A stretch of 35,391 nt of DNA from an uncultured Bacteroidales bacterium. GTDB lineage: Bacteria > Bacteroidota > Bacteroidia > Bacteroidales > UBA932. Positions 1 to 7,618 of the stretch are shown here, in pieces; the first letter of the stretch is position 1, and each line of letters starts with the position of its first letter. A model generated the notes under the pieces. That model saw only the letters and a list, made by a program, of their open reading frames with translations. It had not been told where the DNA came from and did not search any database. Position numbers and translations under genes: made by a program. Where the stretch lies: positions 1 to 35,391 of the forward strand of contig CAJOHV010000011.1 in assembly GCA_905234485.1 (NCBI GenBank), given 5' to 3'.

Positions 1-302
1 TCGGTGAACTCAGGATCACGCTGGTTGCCCTTAGCGTGGATGAAGTCCTCCATACCCTTACGGATCTGAGCATAGTCAAGATCACCGAAGTTGTATCCCT
101 TGATGAAGGAACCGAAGTTAATACCTACGAGATAGCTGACATCCTTTACGGTCTGACGTGAAGGAACAAAATCTTTAGCTGTCTTCTCTACGGGAGCCTG
201 ATCGACATCTTCTCCCTCTGCTGCTGCCTCCTCTGCTTTAGGAGCGCAAGCTGCTACTGCAAGACCCATTGCAAGGGCCACAAACCATTTGTTGAATTTC
301 AT
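1..302 (-). CDS. FKBP-type peptidyl-prolyl isomerase lipoprotein, N-terminal part (cut by window edge)
   Basis: The gene runs off the left edge; about 100 codons are visible, with the ATG at 302-300. The protein begins MKFNKWFVALAMGLAVAACA, a signal peptide ending in a VAAC lipobox, so it should be a membrane-anchored lipoprotein. A short acidic, alanine-rich linker (EEAAAEGED) follows, then a segment around DVSYLVGINFGSFIKGYNFG and DYAQIRKGMEDFIHAKGN. That segment resembles the helical dimerisation domain in front of the catalytic domain in Mip/FkpA-type isomerases, which help fold exported proteins. The FKBP catalytic domain itself lies outside the window, so the call rests on the N-terminal domain only. 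It lies 29 bp downstream of the ROK kinase on the same strand and may belong to that operon. Confidence 0.72.
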   Translation of the reverse strand, partial: MKFNKWFVALAMGLAVAACAPKAEEAAAEGEDVDQAPVEKTAKDFVPSRQTVKDVSYLVGINFGSFIKGYNFGDLDYAQIRKGMEDFIHAKGNQRDPEFT

Positions 303-331
303 ATTGTTAAAAACTAACTAATTATTGTCTG

Positions 332-1294
332 CTAAAGTTCCCATGCGAGGGCCGAGGCGCCGAGGATAGCGGCATCCGAAGCCGGAAGCTTTGAGAACAG
401 GAGTTTAACTTTATTCTTCCACAGAGGAAGGACGTTCTCGTTGAGAGAATCGAAGGTAGGCTGGTAGATGAACTCCTTCGCACGGGCGAGGCCTCCGAAG
501 AGAACGATCGCCTCAGGAGCGGAGAACTCCACGAAGTCTGCGAGCGAAGCTCCGAGGATACGTCCTGTGTAGTTGAAGATCTCGATTGCGAGCTTGTCTC
601 CCTGAGTAGCGGCCTCATACACATCCTTGGAGGTAATGTTGTCAAGGTTGCGAAGAACGCTGGGGGTTTCAGGGGACATCTCGAGCCACTCGCGGGCCGT
701 ACGGGCCACACCCATTGCGGAGCAATAAGCCTCGAGGCAGCCGGTCTTGCCGCAGCCGCAGAGGCGTCCGTTGTGACGCACGGCCGCGGTGTGGCCCAGC
801 TCGCCCGCGAAACCGTCATGGCCATAGACAACATTACCGCCGATGACGATACCGCTGCCCACGCCAGTTCCGAGGGTGATCATGATGAAATCTTTCATTC
901 CCTTTGCGGCTCCATAGGCCATCTCACCGACTGCTGCTGCGTTTGCATCGTTAGTGAGAGCGACCTTCAGGCCGTCGAGGGCCTTCGAAAGCATCTTGGA
1001 GAAAGGAACAGAGCTCTTTGCCGCCCAAACGAGGTTGGGTGCGAAGGCGATCTCTCCGGTATAGTAATTACCGTTGGGAGCGCCGACTCCGATTCCACGG
1101 ATCTGGCCTTCTTTGCCGGATTTCTTGATAAGATCCTTGATAGCTGCGGCCAGGGTATCGACAAAGGCCTGAGGGTCTTCGTCGTTATCTGTCCTGATAA
1201 CAGTCTGTTCGAGGACTGTACCGTGGATATCGACTACGCCGATCTTGGAGGTCTGACCTCCTACATCGACACCTACTACGTAATTCTTATCCAT
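332..1294 (-). CDS. ROK family sugar kinase (probable glucokinase)
   Basis: A 320-residue protein of normal ROK length. The N-terminal phosphate-binding motif is DVGGQTSKIG (residues 10-19). The catalytic aspartate is D116 within TNDANAA, and GELGH (165-168) gives the conserved glutamate and the zinc-binding histidine. The ROK zinc motif CGCGKTGC follows at 179-186. A second glycine-rich ATP-binding loop is seen at LGTGVGSGIVIGG. Glucokinases of this family phosphorylate glucose or related hexoses at C6 in the cytoplasm; the exact sugar cannot be read from the sequence, and N-acetylmannosamine or fructose kinases look similar. It follows the sugar transporter gene by 5 bp, so import and phosphorylation are probably made from one mRNA. 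Confidence 0.88.
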   Translation of the reverse strand: MDKNYVVGVDVGGQTSKIGVVDIHGTVLEQTVIRTDNDEDPQAFVDTLAAAIKDLIKKSGKEGQIRGIGVGAPNGNYYTGEIAFAPNLVWAAKSSVPFSKMLSKALDGLKVALTNDANAAAVGEMAYGAAKGMKDFIMITLGTGVGSGIVIGGNVVYGHDGFAGELGHTAAVRHNGRLCGCGKTGCLEAYCSAMGVARTAREWLEMSPETPSVLRNLDNITSKDVYEAATQGDKLAIEIFNYTGRILGASLADFVEFSAPEAIVLFGGLARAKEFIYQPTFDSLNENVLPLWKNKVKLLFSKLPASDAAILGASALAWEL

Positions 1295-1299
1295 TTCGC

Positions 1300-2571
1300 T
1301 TAGTCGACCTTGATGTCTTTATTGACATTCTTCGAGCCTACGAGAGCGTAGAATACGAGGAATGCGAGGCAGGCGATGATGAGCCAGTAGCTCTGCATCG
1401 AGCCGATCTTGTCTGCGAGAAGGTTCTGAAGGAACGGGATGATACCGCCGCCGCAAACCAGGGTCATGAAGATACCGGATGCTGCTGCAGTGTACTTGCC
1501 GAGGCCCTCAACGGAGAGGTTGAAGATGGCGCCCCACATGATGGAGGTGCACAGGCCGCAGAGTACGAGGAAGCCCAGAGCGAGCGGGAATACCTTCGAT
1601 CCGAGGGTAATCTGTACGCTTTCAGGGATAAAGATAGCGCAGACGAGGAATACGATTGCTACCGAAGACATAACGGCGAGCATGGTCTTGCTGCTGACCT
1701 TCGCGCTTACAGGCGCTCCGATCAGACGGCCAATGAGCATGCAGAACCAGTATGCGCCGATCATGGTACCGGTGATGGCCGGGCCTACGTCGGGCAGAGA
1801 GCTGAAGTATACGTTCGCAGTGTTCGGAATACCGACCTCGATACCTACATAGAAGAAGATTGCGATAGCGCCGAGGACGAAGTGACGGAAGGAAAGAGCG
1901 CTGTGGGGATCTTTCTCTTTTCCGCCGGCAAGACGGGCTGCCCTCTCCTCCGGAGTCTCCATATGAGGCTCGGGGATAGCGGTGAGCCTGATGACGACGA
2001 AAGCGATAGCGAAAATCGCCATGGCAATGATCATCACGGGGGCCGCCTTAGCTACAGTAGCGTTTTCAATCGAGCCGCCGACGAGCCAACCTACGAGGAT
2101 AGGAGCGATAGTACCTCCGATAGAGTTGCAGGAGCCGCCCCACTGGATAAGCTGGTTGCCCTTGTTACCGCCGCCGCCGAGGGTGTTGAGCATCGGGTTG
2201 ACGACGATGTTGAGCATACACATCGAGAAGCCTGCGACGAAAGCGCCGAGGACATAGACGAAGAAGCTCTCGGCATAGCCGGAGAGGAACTGGATCGCCA
2301 CACCGACCAGACCGACGACAACGGCGGTAAGAGCGGTGAATTTGTAACCCTTACGACGAAGGATAAGACCTGCAGGAATACCCATACAGGCATAGGCGAT
2401 GAAGTTGGCGAGTGTTCCGAGCTGCGAAAGAGCCTTCGATGCGCCGAACTGGTTTGTAACGACCACGCCCATCGAACCTGCGAGGTTCGTCACGAACGCG
2501 ATCATAAAGAACATAGCGAACATCACCACGATAGCCGGGGTGTAGTTCTGTTTCTTTTCGAGATTAGCCAT
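1300..2571 (-). CDS. FHS family MFS sugar transporter (glucose/galactose or fucose type)
   Basis: A 423-residue integral membrane protein with about twelve hydrophobic segments, matching the fucose-galactose-glucose:H+ symporter branch of the major facilitator superfamily. Supporting features are the short cytoplasmic start, the NLAGSMGVVV segment in the first membrane region, ASKALSQLGTLANFIAYA in the second, and QLIQWGGSCNSIGGTIAP in the middle, the region that holds conserved polar and glycine residues in FHS proteins. A charged central loop (PEERAARLAGGKEKDPHS) separates the two six-helix halves. It should import a hexose across the inner membrane using the proton gradient. The ROK kinase follows after 5 bp. 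The substrate is inferred from this neighbour and from the family; glucose is the most likely. Confidence 0.85.
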   Translation of the reverse strand: MANLEKKQNYTPAIVVMFAMFFMIAFVTNLAGSMGVVVTNQFGASKALSQLGTLANFIAYACMGIPAGLILRRKGYKFTALTAVVVGLVGVAIQFLSGYAESFFVYVLGAFVAGFSMCMLNIVVNPMLNTLGGGGNKGNQLIQWGGSCNSIGGTIAPILVGWLVGGSIENATVAKAAPVMIIAMAIFAIAFVVIRLTAIPEPHMETPEERAARLAGGKEKDPHSALSFRHFVLGAIAIFFYVGIEVGIPNTANVYFSSLPDVGPAITGTMIGAYWFCMLIGRLIGAPVSAKVSSKTMLAVMSSVAIVFLVCAIFIPESVQITLGSKVFPLALGFLVLCGLCTSIMWGAIFNLSVEGLGKYTAAASGIFMTLVCGGGIIPFLQNLLADKIGSMQSYWLIIACLAFLVFYALVGSKNVNKDIKVD

Positions 2572-2596
2572 AGTTATGTGTTATTTAAGAATAATT

Positions 2597-4522
2597 TTAC
2601 TCGAGTGCCTTGAGGTTCTGCTCGTTGACGATGGGCCTTCCTTCAGGGGTGTAGGCGAATTCCATACGGGCTGCGTAGTGTTCCTCGACCTTGCGGCGGA
2701 CCATCTTCATGGTAGAGTTGAGCATTCCGTTTGCGATGGTGAAGCCTTCGTCGCAGATCACGACTGCTGTAGGCAGCCAGCGGTCAGGGAAGAGGGATTC
2801 GTGAACCCCACCGGTCTTGTAGGTATCGATCTCAGCCTGGATCTTGCCAAGCATAGCCTCGCGGCCTTCGCGGCTCTTGGGATCGAGACCCTGGGACTTT
2901 GCGAACTCTGCAAGATTGTCTTTATTGGGGACGATGAGAGCGATAGTGTAAGGGTTCTGGTTGTTGTGGAGCACTGCTGCCTCGACATACTTGGAAACCT
3001 CAGGGAGGCTATCCTCGAATGCTTCGGGAGAGTACTTCTCACCGTCTGCGGAGATAAGCAGGCTCTTGAAGCGGCCGACAACATAGAGGAAGTCGGTGTC
3101 CCAAGGGCAGATGTAACCCATATCTCCGGTATGGAGCCAACCGTCTACGACAGTCTCGGCTGTAGCCTTCGGGTTCTTCCAGTAACCGGCCATGACGTTC
3201 TCGCCGCGGATGACGATCTCGCCCTTCGTTCCGATAGGAACTTCCTCGCCCTTGTCGTCACAGATCTTGCAGTCCATCGGCTTTACGATACGGCCGGACG
3301 ATCCGAAGATGGCGTGGCCGGGAGAGTTGGCGCAGATAATCGGGGTAGCCTCGGTAAGTCCATAACCCTGGAACATAGGCATTCCGACCGCGAAGAAGAA
3401 GCGCTGGAGCTCGATGTCCAGAAGGGCGCCGCCGCCTACGAAGAACTTCATGCGGCCGCCGAAACTCTCACGGACCTTCTTGAAGAGGATCTTGTCGAAG
3501 AGCCACACGAGGGGTTTGCGCCAGAATGTTCCGCCAGTGCCGCGGTTGTAGTATTCCTTGTTGTATTTGATTGCGTTCTTAACGGCAAAGTTGAAGAGCT
3601 TCTCGGTGGTCTTGCCCTTGGCCTTGATACCCGTCTCGATGTTCTTCTTGAAGTTGCGGGCGAGGGCGGGCACGGAAAGCATCACATGAGGCCTGGTCTC
3701 CTTGATTGCGGTGGGGACGTTCTTCAGGGTTGCGAGGGCGTTCTTTCCGATAGGAACGAAGGCGATGCTTCCGCCGTAGGACATCATGGTATACATACCT
3801 GCTACGTGGGCGAAGCAGTGGTCCAGAGGGAGGATGATGAGCATGACGTTGTTCTCGCCGATGTTGATGACACTCGAGCCCTGGGCTACGTTTGCGGTAT
3901 AGTTACGGTGTGTAAGAAGGATACCTTTCGGGTCTGCGGTAGTACCGGAAGTGTAGCTGATATTTGCATAATCGTCCGGTCCTACGGACTGATAACGGTT
4001 CACGAAGGCCTTCTCGTTCTTTGCGAGGAACTCTTCGCCCATCTTCATAACCTCGGACATCCTGATTTCAGGCTCCTGGAGGCTGTCTACAAAGAAAGCG
4101 GTATCATCAAAGACGATCACTTTCTTGATATCCGGACACTCGGGGAGAGCCTCACGGATTCTGTTGAGATGGTTTGCTGATACAAGAACCCACTTGCTTT
4201 CAGAGTGCTTGATACGGAAGACAATGTCTGCCGTACTGCCGAGATTTACCGAAAGAGGAATATCGGTTGCGCCGGCGTACATTGCGCCGAGCTCTGCGAG
4301 GATCCACATGGAGCGGCTCTCAGAAAGAAGGGCGATTTTGTCGCCTTTCTCAAGGCCGAGAGCCATAAGGCCTGCACCGATCTTGTATGCTGTTTGCCGG
4401 GTTTGTTCCTGGGTGATTTCTTTCCACTCTCCGTCTACCTTCTCGCGGAGGTATACGTTGTTGGGGAATTGGTGAGTGTACTTCTCGACAAAGTCGATGA
4501 TAGTAATTCGTTTTTCTGCCAT
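2597..4522 (-). CDS. AMP-forming long-chain acyl-CoA synthetase
   Basis: A 641-residue member of the adenylate-forming superfamily. It activates a fatty acid to an acyl-adenylate and then to acyl-CoA. The phosphate-binding loop YTSGTTADPKG lies at residues 190-200. The acyl-adenylate motif is GYGLTEATPIICAN, and the ATP/hinge motif GWLHTGDMGYI is followed by VGRFKSLLISADGEKYSPE. Length and motif order match the eukaryotic-like long-chain synthetases found widely in Bacteroidota, often annotated as FadD-like or AMP-dependent synthetases. No signal peptide is seen, so it is cytoplasmic or membrane-associated. The gene starts 12 bp after the end of the deoxynucleoside kinase and ends 25 bp before the transporter. 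Chain-length preference cannot be judged. Confidence 0.88.
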   Translation of the reverse strand: MAEKRITIIDFVEKYTHQFPNNVYLREKVDGEWKEITQEQTRQTAYKIGAGLMALGLEKGDKIALLSESRSMWILAELGAMYAGATDIPLSVNLGSTADIVFRIKHSESKWVLVSANHLNRIREALPECPDIKKVIVFDDTAFFVDSLQEPEIRMSEVMKMGEEFLAKNEKAFVNRYQSVGPDDYANISYTSGTTADPKGILLTHRNYTANVAQGSSVINIGENNVMLIILPLDHCFAHVAGMYTMMSYGGSIAFVPIGKNALATLKNVPTAIKETRPHVMLSVPALARNFKKNIETGIKAKGKTTEKLFNFAVKNAIKYNKEYYNRGTGGTFWRKPLVWLFDKILFKKVRESFGGRMKFFVGGGALLDIELQRFFFAVGMPMFQGYGLTEATPIICANSPGHAIFGSSGRIVKPMDCKICDDKGEEVPIGTKGEIVIRGENVMAGYWKNPKATAETVVDGWLHTGDMGYICPWDTDFLYVVGRFKSLLISADGEKYSPEAFEDSLPEVSKYVEAAVLHNNQNPYTIALIVPNKDNLAEFAKSQGLDPKSREGREAMLGKIQAEIDTYKTGGVHESLFPDRWLPTAVVICDEGFTIANGMLNSTMKMVRRKVEEHYAARMEFAYTPEGRPIVNEQNLKALE

Positions 4523-4534
4523 ATTTGAATAGGT

Positions 4535-5158
4535 TTATTTTTTTGCTGAGAATAGTCCGAACATCTGGGCGTCGATCATATCCGTAATCTTCGCGAAGTC
4601 TTCGGGATTATTGCCAAATTTGATATTATCTGCATCGACAATCAGGAGATTGCCGTCATAGTCCTTGATCCAGTTTTCATACTTTTCGTTCAGGCCGGTA
4701 AGGTAATCTATACGGATACCTTTCTCGTACTCGCGACCGCGTTTCTGAATCTGAGCGACCAGATTGGGGATGCTGGAGCGGAGATAGATCATGAGATCCG
4801 GATTTCCGACCAGAGACATCATGAGGTTGAAGAGGTCCGAGTAATTGTCGAAATCCCTGGTACTCATCAGGCCCATGTCGTGGAGGTTGGGGGCGAAGAT
4901 CTTGGCATCTTCGTAGATAGTTCTGTCCTGGATGATTATGTCATCTGTCCTGCTGATATCCACTACGTCCTTGAAGCGTTTGTTCAGGAAGTAGATCTGG
5001 AGGTTGAACGACCAGCGCTCCATATCCTCGTAGAAGTCTGACAGATAGGGATTGAAGTCTACTGACTCGAATTTGGGAGTCCAGCCATAGTGTGCTGCAA
5101 GCATCTTGGTAAGAGTAGTCTTACCGCTTCCGATGTTTCCCGCAATTGCTATATGCAT
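4535..5158 (-). CDS. Deoxynucleoside kinase (downstream copy of a tandem pair)
   Basis: A 207-residue P-loop kinase of the dCK/dGK/dNK family, which phosphorylates deoxynucleosides for nucleotide salvage in the cytoplasm. The Walker A loop is GNIGSGKTT near the start, QDRTIYEDAKIF is the catalytic DR(S/T) motif, and RSSIPNLVAQIQKRGREYE is the arginine-rich lid region. An open frame continues upstream for 39 codons, but family homology begins exactly at MHIAIAGN, as in the neighbouring paralogue, so the ATG at 5158-5156 is chosen. The two kinases align end to end without gaps and share more than half their residues by eye. The motif here keeps the Tyr-Glu-Asp sequence that the partner has changed. 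Which deoxynucleosides it uses is unknown. Confidence 0.88.
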   Translation of the reverse strand: MHIAIAGNIGSGKTTLTKMLAAHYGWTPKFESVDFNPYLSDFYEDMERWSFNLQIYFLNKRFKDVVDISRTDDIIIQDRTIYEDAKIFAPNLHDMGLMSTRDFDNYSDLFNLMMSLVGNPDLMIYLRSSIPNLVAQIQKRGREYEKGIRIDYLTGLNEKYENWIKDYDGNLLIVDADNIKFGNNPEDFAKITDMIDAQMFGLFSAKK

Positions 5159-5181
5159 ATCGTTCTCTTTTAAAAAGTCCT

Positions 5182-5189
5182 CAAAGGTA
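5182..5189 (-). promoter_or_regulatory. Internal -7 promoter element upstream of the second kinase
   Basis: The minus strand reads TACCTTTG here, an exact match to the Bacteroidota -7 consensus TAnnTTTG. It lies 23 bp before the ATG of the downstream kinase, in the 43-bp gap after the upstream kinase. It could let the second kinase and acyl-CoA synthetase be expressed apart from the first kinase. No clear -33 TTTG was found. Confidence 0.45.
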
Positions 5190-5201
5190 GTGAATATTTC
5201 C

Positions 5202-5816
5202 CTATTTAAAAAGTCCGAAGAGTTCGGCGTCCACCTTGTCCGTGACGAGGGCGAAATCCTCCGGGCGGTTTTCATAGTCCAGACCGTCGCCGTCGATAAT
5301 CAGTAGGCGGCCCTTGTAATCCCCTATCCACTTTTCGTAGAGTTCGTTGAGGCCGCCCAGATACTCCAGACTGATGCTCTGTTCGTAGTCGCGTCCGCGC
5401 TTGCGAATCTGGGAGACGAGATGAGGCACGCTCGAGCGTATGTAGATAAGGAGGTCCGGCAACTTCACGAGCGACATCATCAAATCAAACAGATCCATGT
5501 AGGTCGCGAAATCGCGGTCGGACAGGTTGCCCATACGGTAATTGTTCTGCACGAAGATCTGCACACCCTCCAGGATAGTCCTGTCCTGAATGATCACACC
5601 CTCGTTCTTGGCGATTTCGAGAGTGTCCCTGAAGCGCTGCGCCAGGAAATAGACCTCCAGATTGAAGGACCAGCGCTGGATGTCGGAGTAATAGTCCTCC
5701 AGATAGGGGTTGTACGTGACGGATTCGAAACGGGGAGTCCAGCCGTAGTACTCGGCGAGTTTGCGGGTGAGGGTGGTTTTGCCGCAGCCGATGTTTCCTG
5801 CTATTCCGATGTGCAT
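5202..5816 (-). CDS. Deoxynucleoside kinase (upstream copy of a tandem pair)
   Basis: A 204-residue deoxynucleoside kinase beginning MHIGIAGNIGCGKTTLT, so the Walker A loop starts at residue 7. The catalytic region is QDRTILEGVQIF and the lid region is RSSVPHLVSQIRKRGRDYE. It aligns without gaps to its downstream neighbour. Around the DRT motif it differs: Tyr becomes Leu and Glu-Asp becomes Glu-Gly. In this family, residues near that motif line the substrate pocket, so the two copies may prefer different bases or form a mixed dimer, as described for the paired deoxyadenosine/deoxyguanosine kinases of Lactobacillus. That is inference. It is the first gene of a minus-strand run to the left edge, with a likely promoter just upstream. 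Confidence 0.88.
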   Translation of the reverse strand: MHIGIAGNIGCGKTTLTRKLAEYYGWTPRFESVTYNPYLEDYYSDIQRWSFNLEVYFLAQRFRDTLEIAKNEGVIIQDRTILEGVQIFVQNNYRMGNLSDRDFATYMDLFDLMMSLVKLPDLLIYIRSSVPHLVSQIRKRGRDYEQSISLEYLGGLNELYEKWIGDYKGRLLIIDGDGLDYENRPEDFALVTDKVDAELFGLFK

Positions 5817-5841
5817 ATGATGTCCGTGGTTTGCAATCTCA

Positions 5842-5849
5842 CAAATTTA
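5842..5849 (-). promoter_or_regulatory. -7 promoter element for the deoxynucleoside kinase operon
   Basis: The minus strand reads TAAATTTG, an exact match to TAnnTTTG, 25 bp upstream of the kinase start codon. A plus-strand -7 element lies only 13 bp away, so the two divergent promoters share an 81-bp space. No convincing -33 TTTG is seen. Confidence 0.5.
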
Positions 5850-5862
5850 CTGAAAGTTTTGC

Positions 5863-5870
5863 TATTTTTG
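5863..5870 (+). promoter_or_regulatory. -7 promoter element for the MBL-fold hydrolase
   Basis: The plus strand reads TATTTTTG, an exact match to TAnnTTTG, 27 bp before the ATG at 5898. If it is used, transcription starts near 5877. That makes translation from the upstream in-frame ATG codons at 5817 and 5820 impossible on this transcript. Confidence 0.5.
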
Positions 5871-5897
5871 CTTTCAGCAACTCAGAGTTATGCACAA

Positions 5898-6533
5898 ATG
5901 CTGAACATCCGCGCTTTCGTCTTCAATCCGTATCAGGAGAACACCTATATCCTCACGCTGGGCGACGCCCCGGAGGCCGTTATAGTGGACCCGGGCTGCA
6001 CGCCGGGAAGGGAGCAGGAGCAACTGCTTGCCTACCTCGATTCGAAGGGGCTGAGGCCGCTGGCCGTGCTTCTGACCCACGCTCATCCGGACCATATCGG
6101 GGGCGTGCGGGCGCTGCAGGAGCGCTACGGCATCCCGGTCTACATGGGCGAAGCCGAGAAGACGGTATTCAGGCTGGATTTCAGCACCACGCCCATAGAC
6201 GACGGGCAGACGCTCGCGATCGGCGGCTTCACCTTCGAGGTCATCACCACGCCAGGGCACACGCCGGGCGGGGCGTGCTACCTTCTGAGCGAGCATAAGG
6301 CGCTCTTCACCGGCGACACGCTCTTCCGTGGCACAATCGGCCGCACGGACCTCCCCGGCGGGGACTACGACAAACTGATAGTCTCAGTGATGGATAAAAT
6401 AATGGGGCTGGACGGCGACGTGGAGATTTACCCCGGTCACGGCCCAGCCTCATCAATTTCGGATGAGCGGACAAACAATCCTTTCCTCCAGCCCTTCAAC
6501 GAGCCTTGGGAGAACGAGGATCAGAGTTTCTGA
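5898..6533 (+). CDS. MBL-fold metallohydrolase (glyoxalase II-like / YcbL-like)
   Basis: A 211-residue metallo-beta-lactamase-fold hydrolase. The metal motif THAHPDHIGG (HxHxDH) is followed by a histidine in TTPGHTPGG, an aspartate in FTGDTLF and a final histidine in YPGHGPASS, the full binuclear zinc set. The sequence matches the small single-domain glyoxalase II-like hydrolases of Bacteroidota, which begin near FVFNPYQENTYIL; the natural substrate is not established. The start is the ATG just before LNIRAF. An in-frame upstream extension from 5817 would add 27 residues resembling a signal peptide with an S-Y-A-Q cleavage site, but a promoter element lies inside it. The last 13 bp overlap the convergent GH16 gene. 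Confidence 0.87.
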   Translation: MLNIRAFVFNPYQENTYILTLGDAPEAVIVDPGCTPGREQEQLLAYLDSKGLRPLAVLLTHAHPDHIGGVRALQERYGIPVYMGEAEKTVFRLDFSTTPIDDGQTLAIGGFTFEVITTPGHTPGGACYLLSEHKALFTGDTLFRGTIGRTDLPGGDYDKLIVSVMDKIMGLDGDVEIYPGHGPASSISDERTNNPFLQPFNEPWENEDQSF

Positions 6534-7615
6534 AACACTCTGACCCAGTCTACCTCCATCGCGGTGGGCAGGCACGACTCGTCGACGCCCTGAGCGCCGC
6601 CCCAGTCGCCTCCCCAGGCGAGGTTGAGGATGATGTAGAACGCTTTGTAGAAGGGCCACACATCATGCCCGCCGCCTGTGTTGCGATAGGTCAGAATGGC
6701 CTTCCTGTCCTGATAGAAAGTAATGTAGTCGGCAGTCCACTCCATTCCGTAGATATGGAAAGCAGTCTGGCCGGTGGCGATATACTTCTCGGCATGTTCG
6801 ATGCTTGTACCGCTGTTGTTATAGCGGGTGCAATGGATGGTGGCGCTGCAGTAGTTCGGATGGTAGCCCACCTCCTCCATGATGTCGATCTCGCCGTCTT
6901 TCGGCCAACCGGTGAAGTTGGAGGGCATCATCCAGAACGCGGGCCAGGTACCCTTGCCCACGGGGAGTTTGATGGAGGCTTCGATGTAGCCGTAGGTCCA
7001 ACTCTTGCGGGTGTTCAGGCGCACTGAGCGCACCTTTCCGTCGATCTTCTTTGCCCACACCTTGAGGGTGCCGTCGGACACGTCGGCGATGTTAACGCCG
7101 TTGTATGAGCCGGCGACATAGTCCTGAAGTTCGTGGTTACCCCAGCCGCCGTCGCCGGTCTGGTATTTCCATTCGGCCGACGCCGGAAGGCCTTCGTAGT
7201 CGAACTCGTCGTTCCACACGAGGGTATAGCCCTCCGGGGTGTCGATATCCACCACTGCGGGGTCCAGGCCGGGCTGACGTATGGGAAGGTATTTCCTGGT
7301 CTGTCCGACCTTGATTACGACTTTGCCGGTACGCTCCCTGACGGTCGAATTAGGCTTCACCTTCACCGTGAAATTCCCCTCGGTCAGAGCCGAATAGGGA
7401 GGCTCGATGCTGACCACCCAGTCCTCAGTGCTGTAGACTTCGATACCCGGGGCGGAAGCGGTGACATAGAACCGCAGCTCGCCGCCCGGCTGCTCATAGA
7501 TGAGCGAGTCGGGGGCGAACGCGATACTGTTTTCCGGCACCGCAGCCGGTTTGGGCTGGCAGAATGCGGTGAGAAGTATGATCAGAAGAAAAGACAAAGT
7601 CCGAAAAAACTTCAT
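6521..7615 (-). CDS. GH16 endo-beta-glucanase lipoprotein with N-terminal BACON-like domain
   Basis: A 364-residue secreted glycoside hydrolase. A hydrophobic signal ends at C19 (LTAFC), an imperfect lipobox. Residues of about 30-112 form a beta-rich BACON-like domain ending in KYLPIRQPG. The GH16 catalytic domain follows from about 125. Its catalytic motif is GEIDIMEE, with nucleophile E242, assisting D244 and acid/base E247. WPAFWMMP and the aromatic-rich C-terminus (NLAWGGDWGG, MEVDWVRVF) are typical of the laminarinase/lichenase branch. It should cut beta-1,3- or mixed beta-1,3/1,4-glucan at the cell surface, producing oligosaccharides for the SusC/D pair. It is the last gene of the locus, 3 bp after the glycan-binding protein, and its 3' end overlaps the MBL gene. 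Confidence 0.9.
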   Translation of the reverse strand: MKFFRTLSFLLIILLTAFCQPKPAAVPENSIAFAPDSLIYEQPGGELRFYVTASAPGIEVYSTEDWVVSIEPPYSALTEGNFTVKVKPNSTVRERTGKVVIKVGQTRKYLPIRQPGLDPAVVDIDTPEGYTLVWNDEFDYEGLPASAEWKYQTGDGGWGNHELQDYVAGSYNGVNIADVSDGTLKVWAKKIDGKVRSVRLNTRKSWTYGYIEASIKLPVGKGTWPAFWMMPSNFTGWPKDGEIDIMEEVGYHPNYCSATIHCTRYNNSGTSIEHAEKYIATGQTAFHIYGMEWTADYITFYQDRKAILTYRNTGGGHDVWPFYKAFYIILNLAWGGDWGGAQGVDESCLPTAMEVDWVRVFQKL

Positions 7616-7618
7616 ACG

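Noticed and set aside
5830..5833. TTTG upstream of the MBL hydrolase as a -33 box.
   Set aside because: It is 29 bp from the -7 element, about 10 bp more than the usual spacing.
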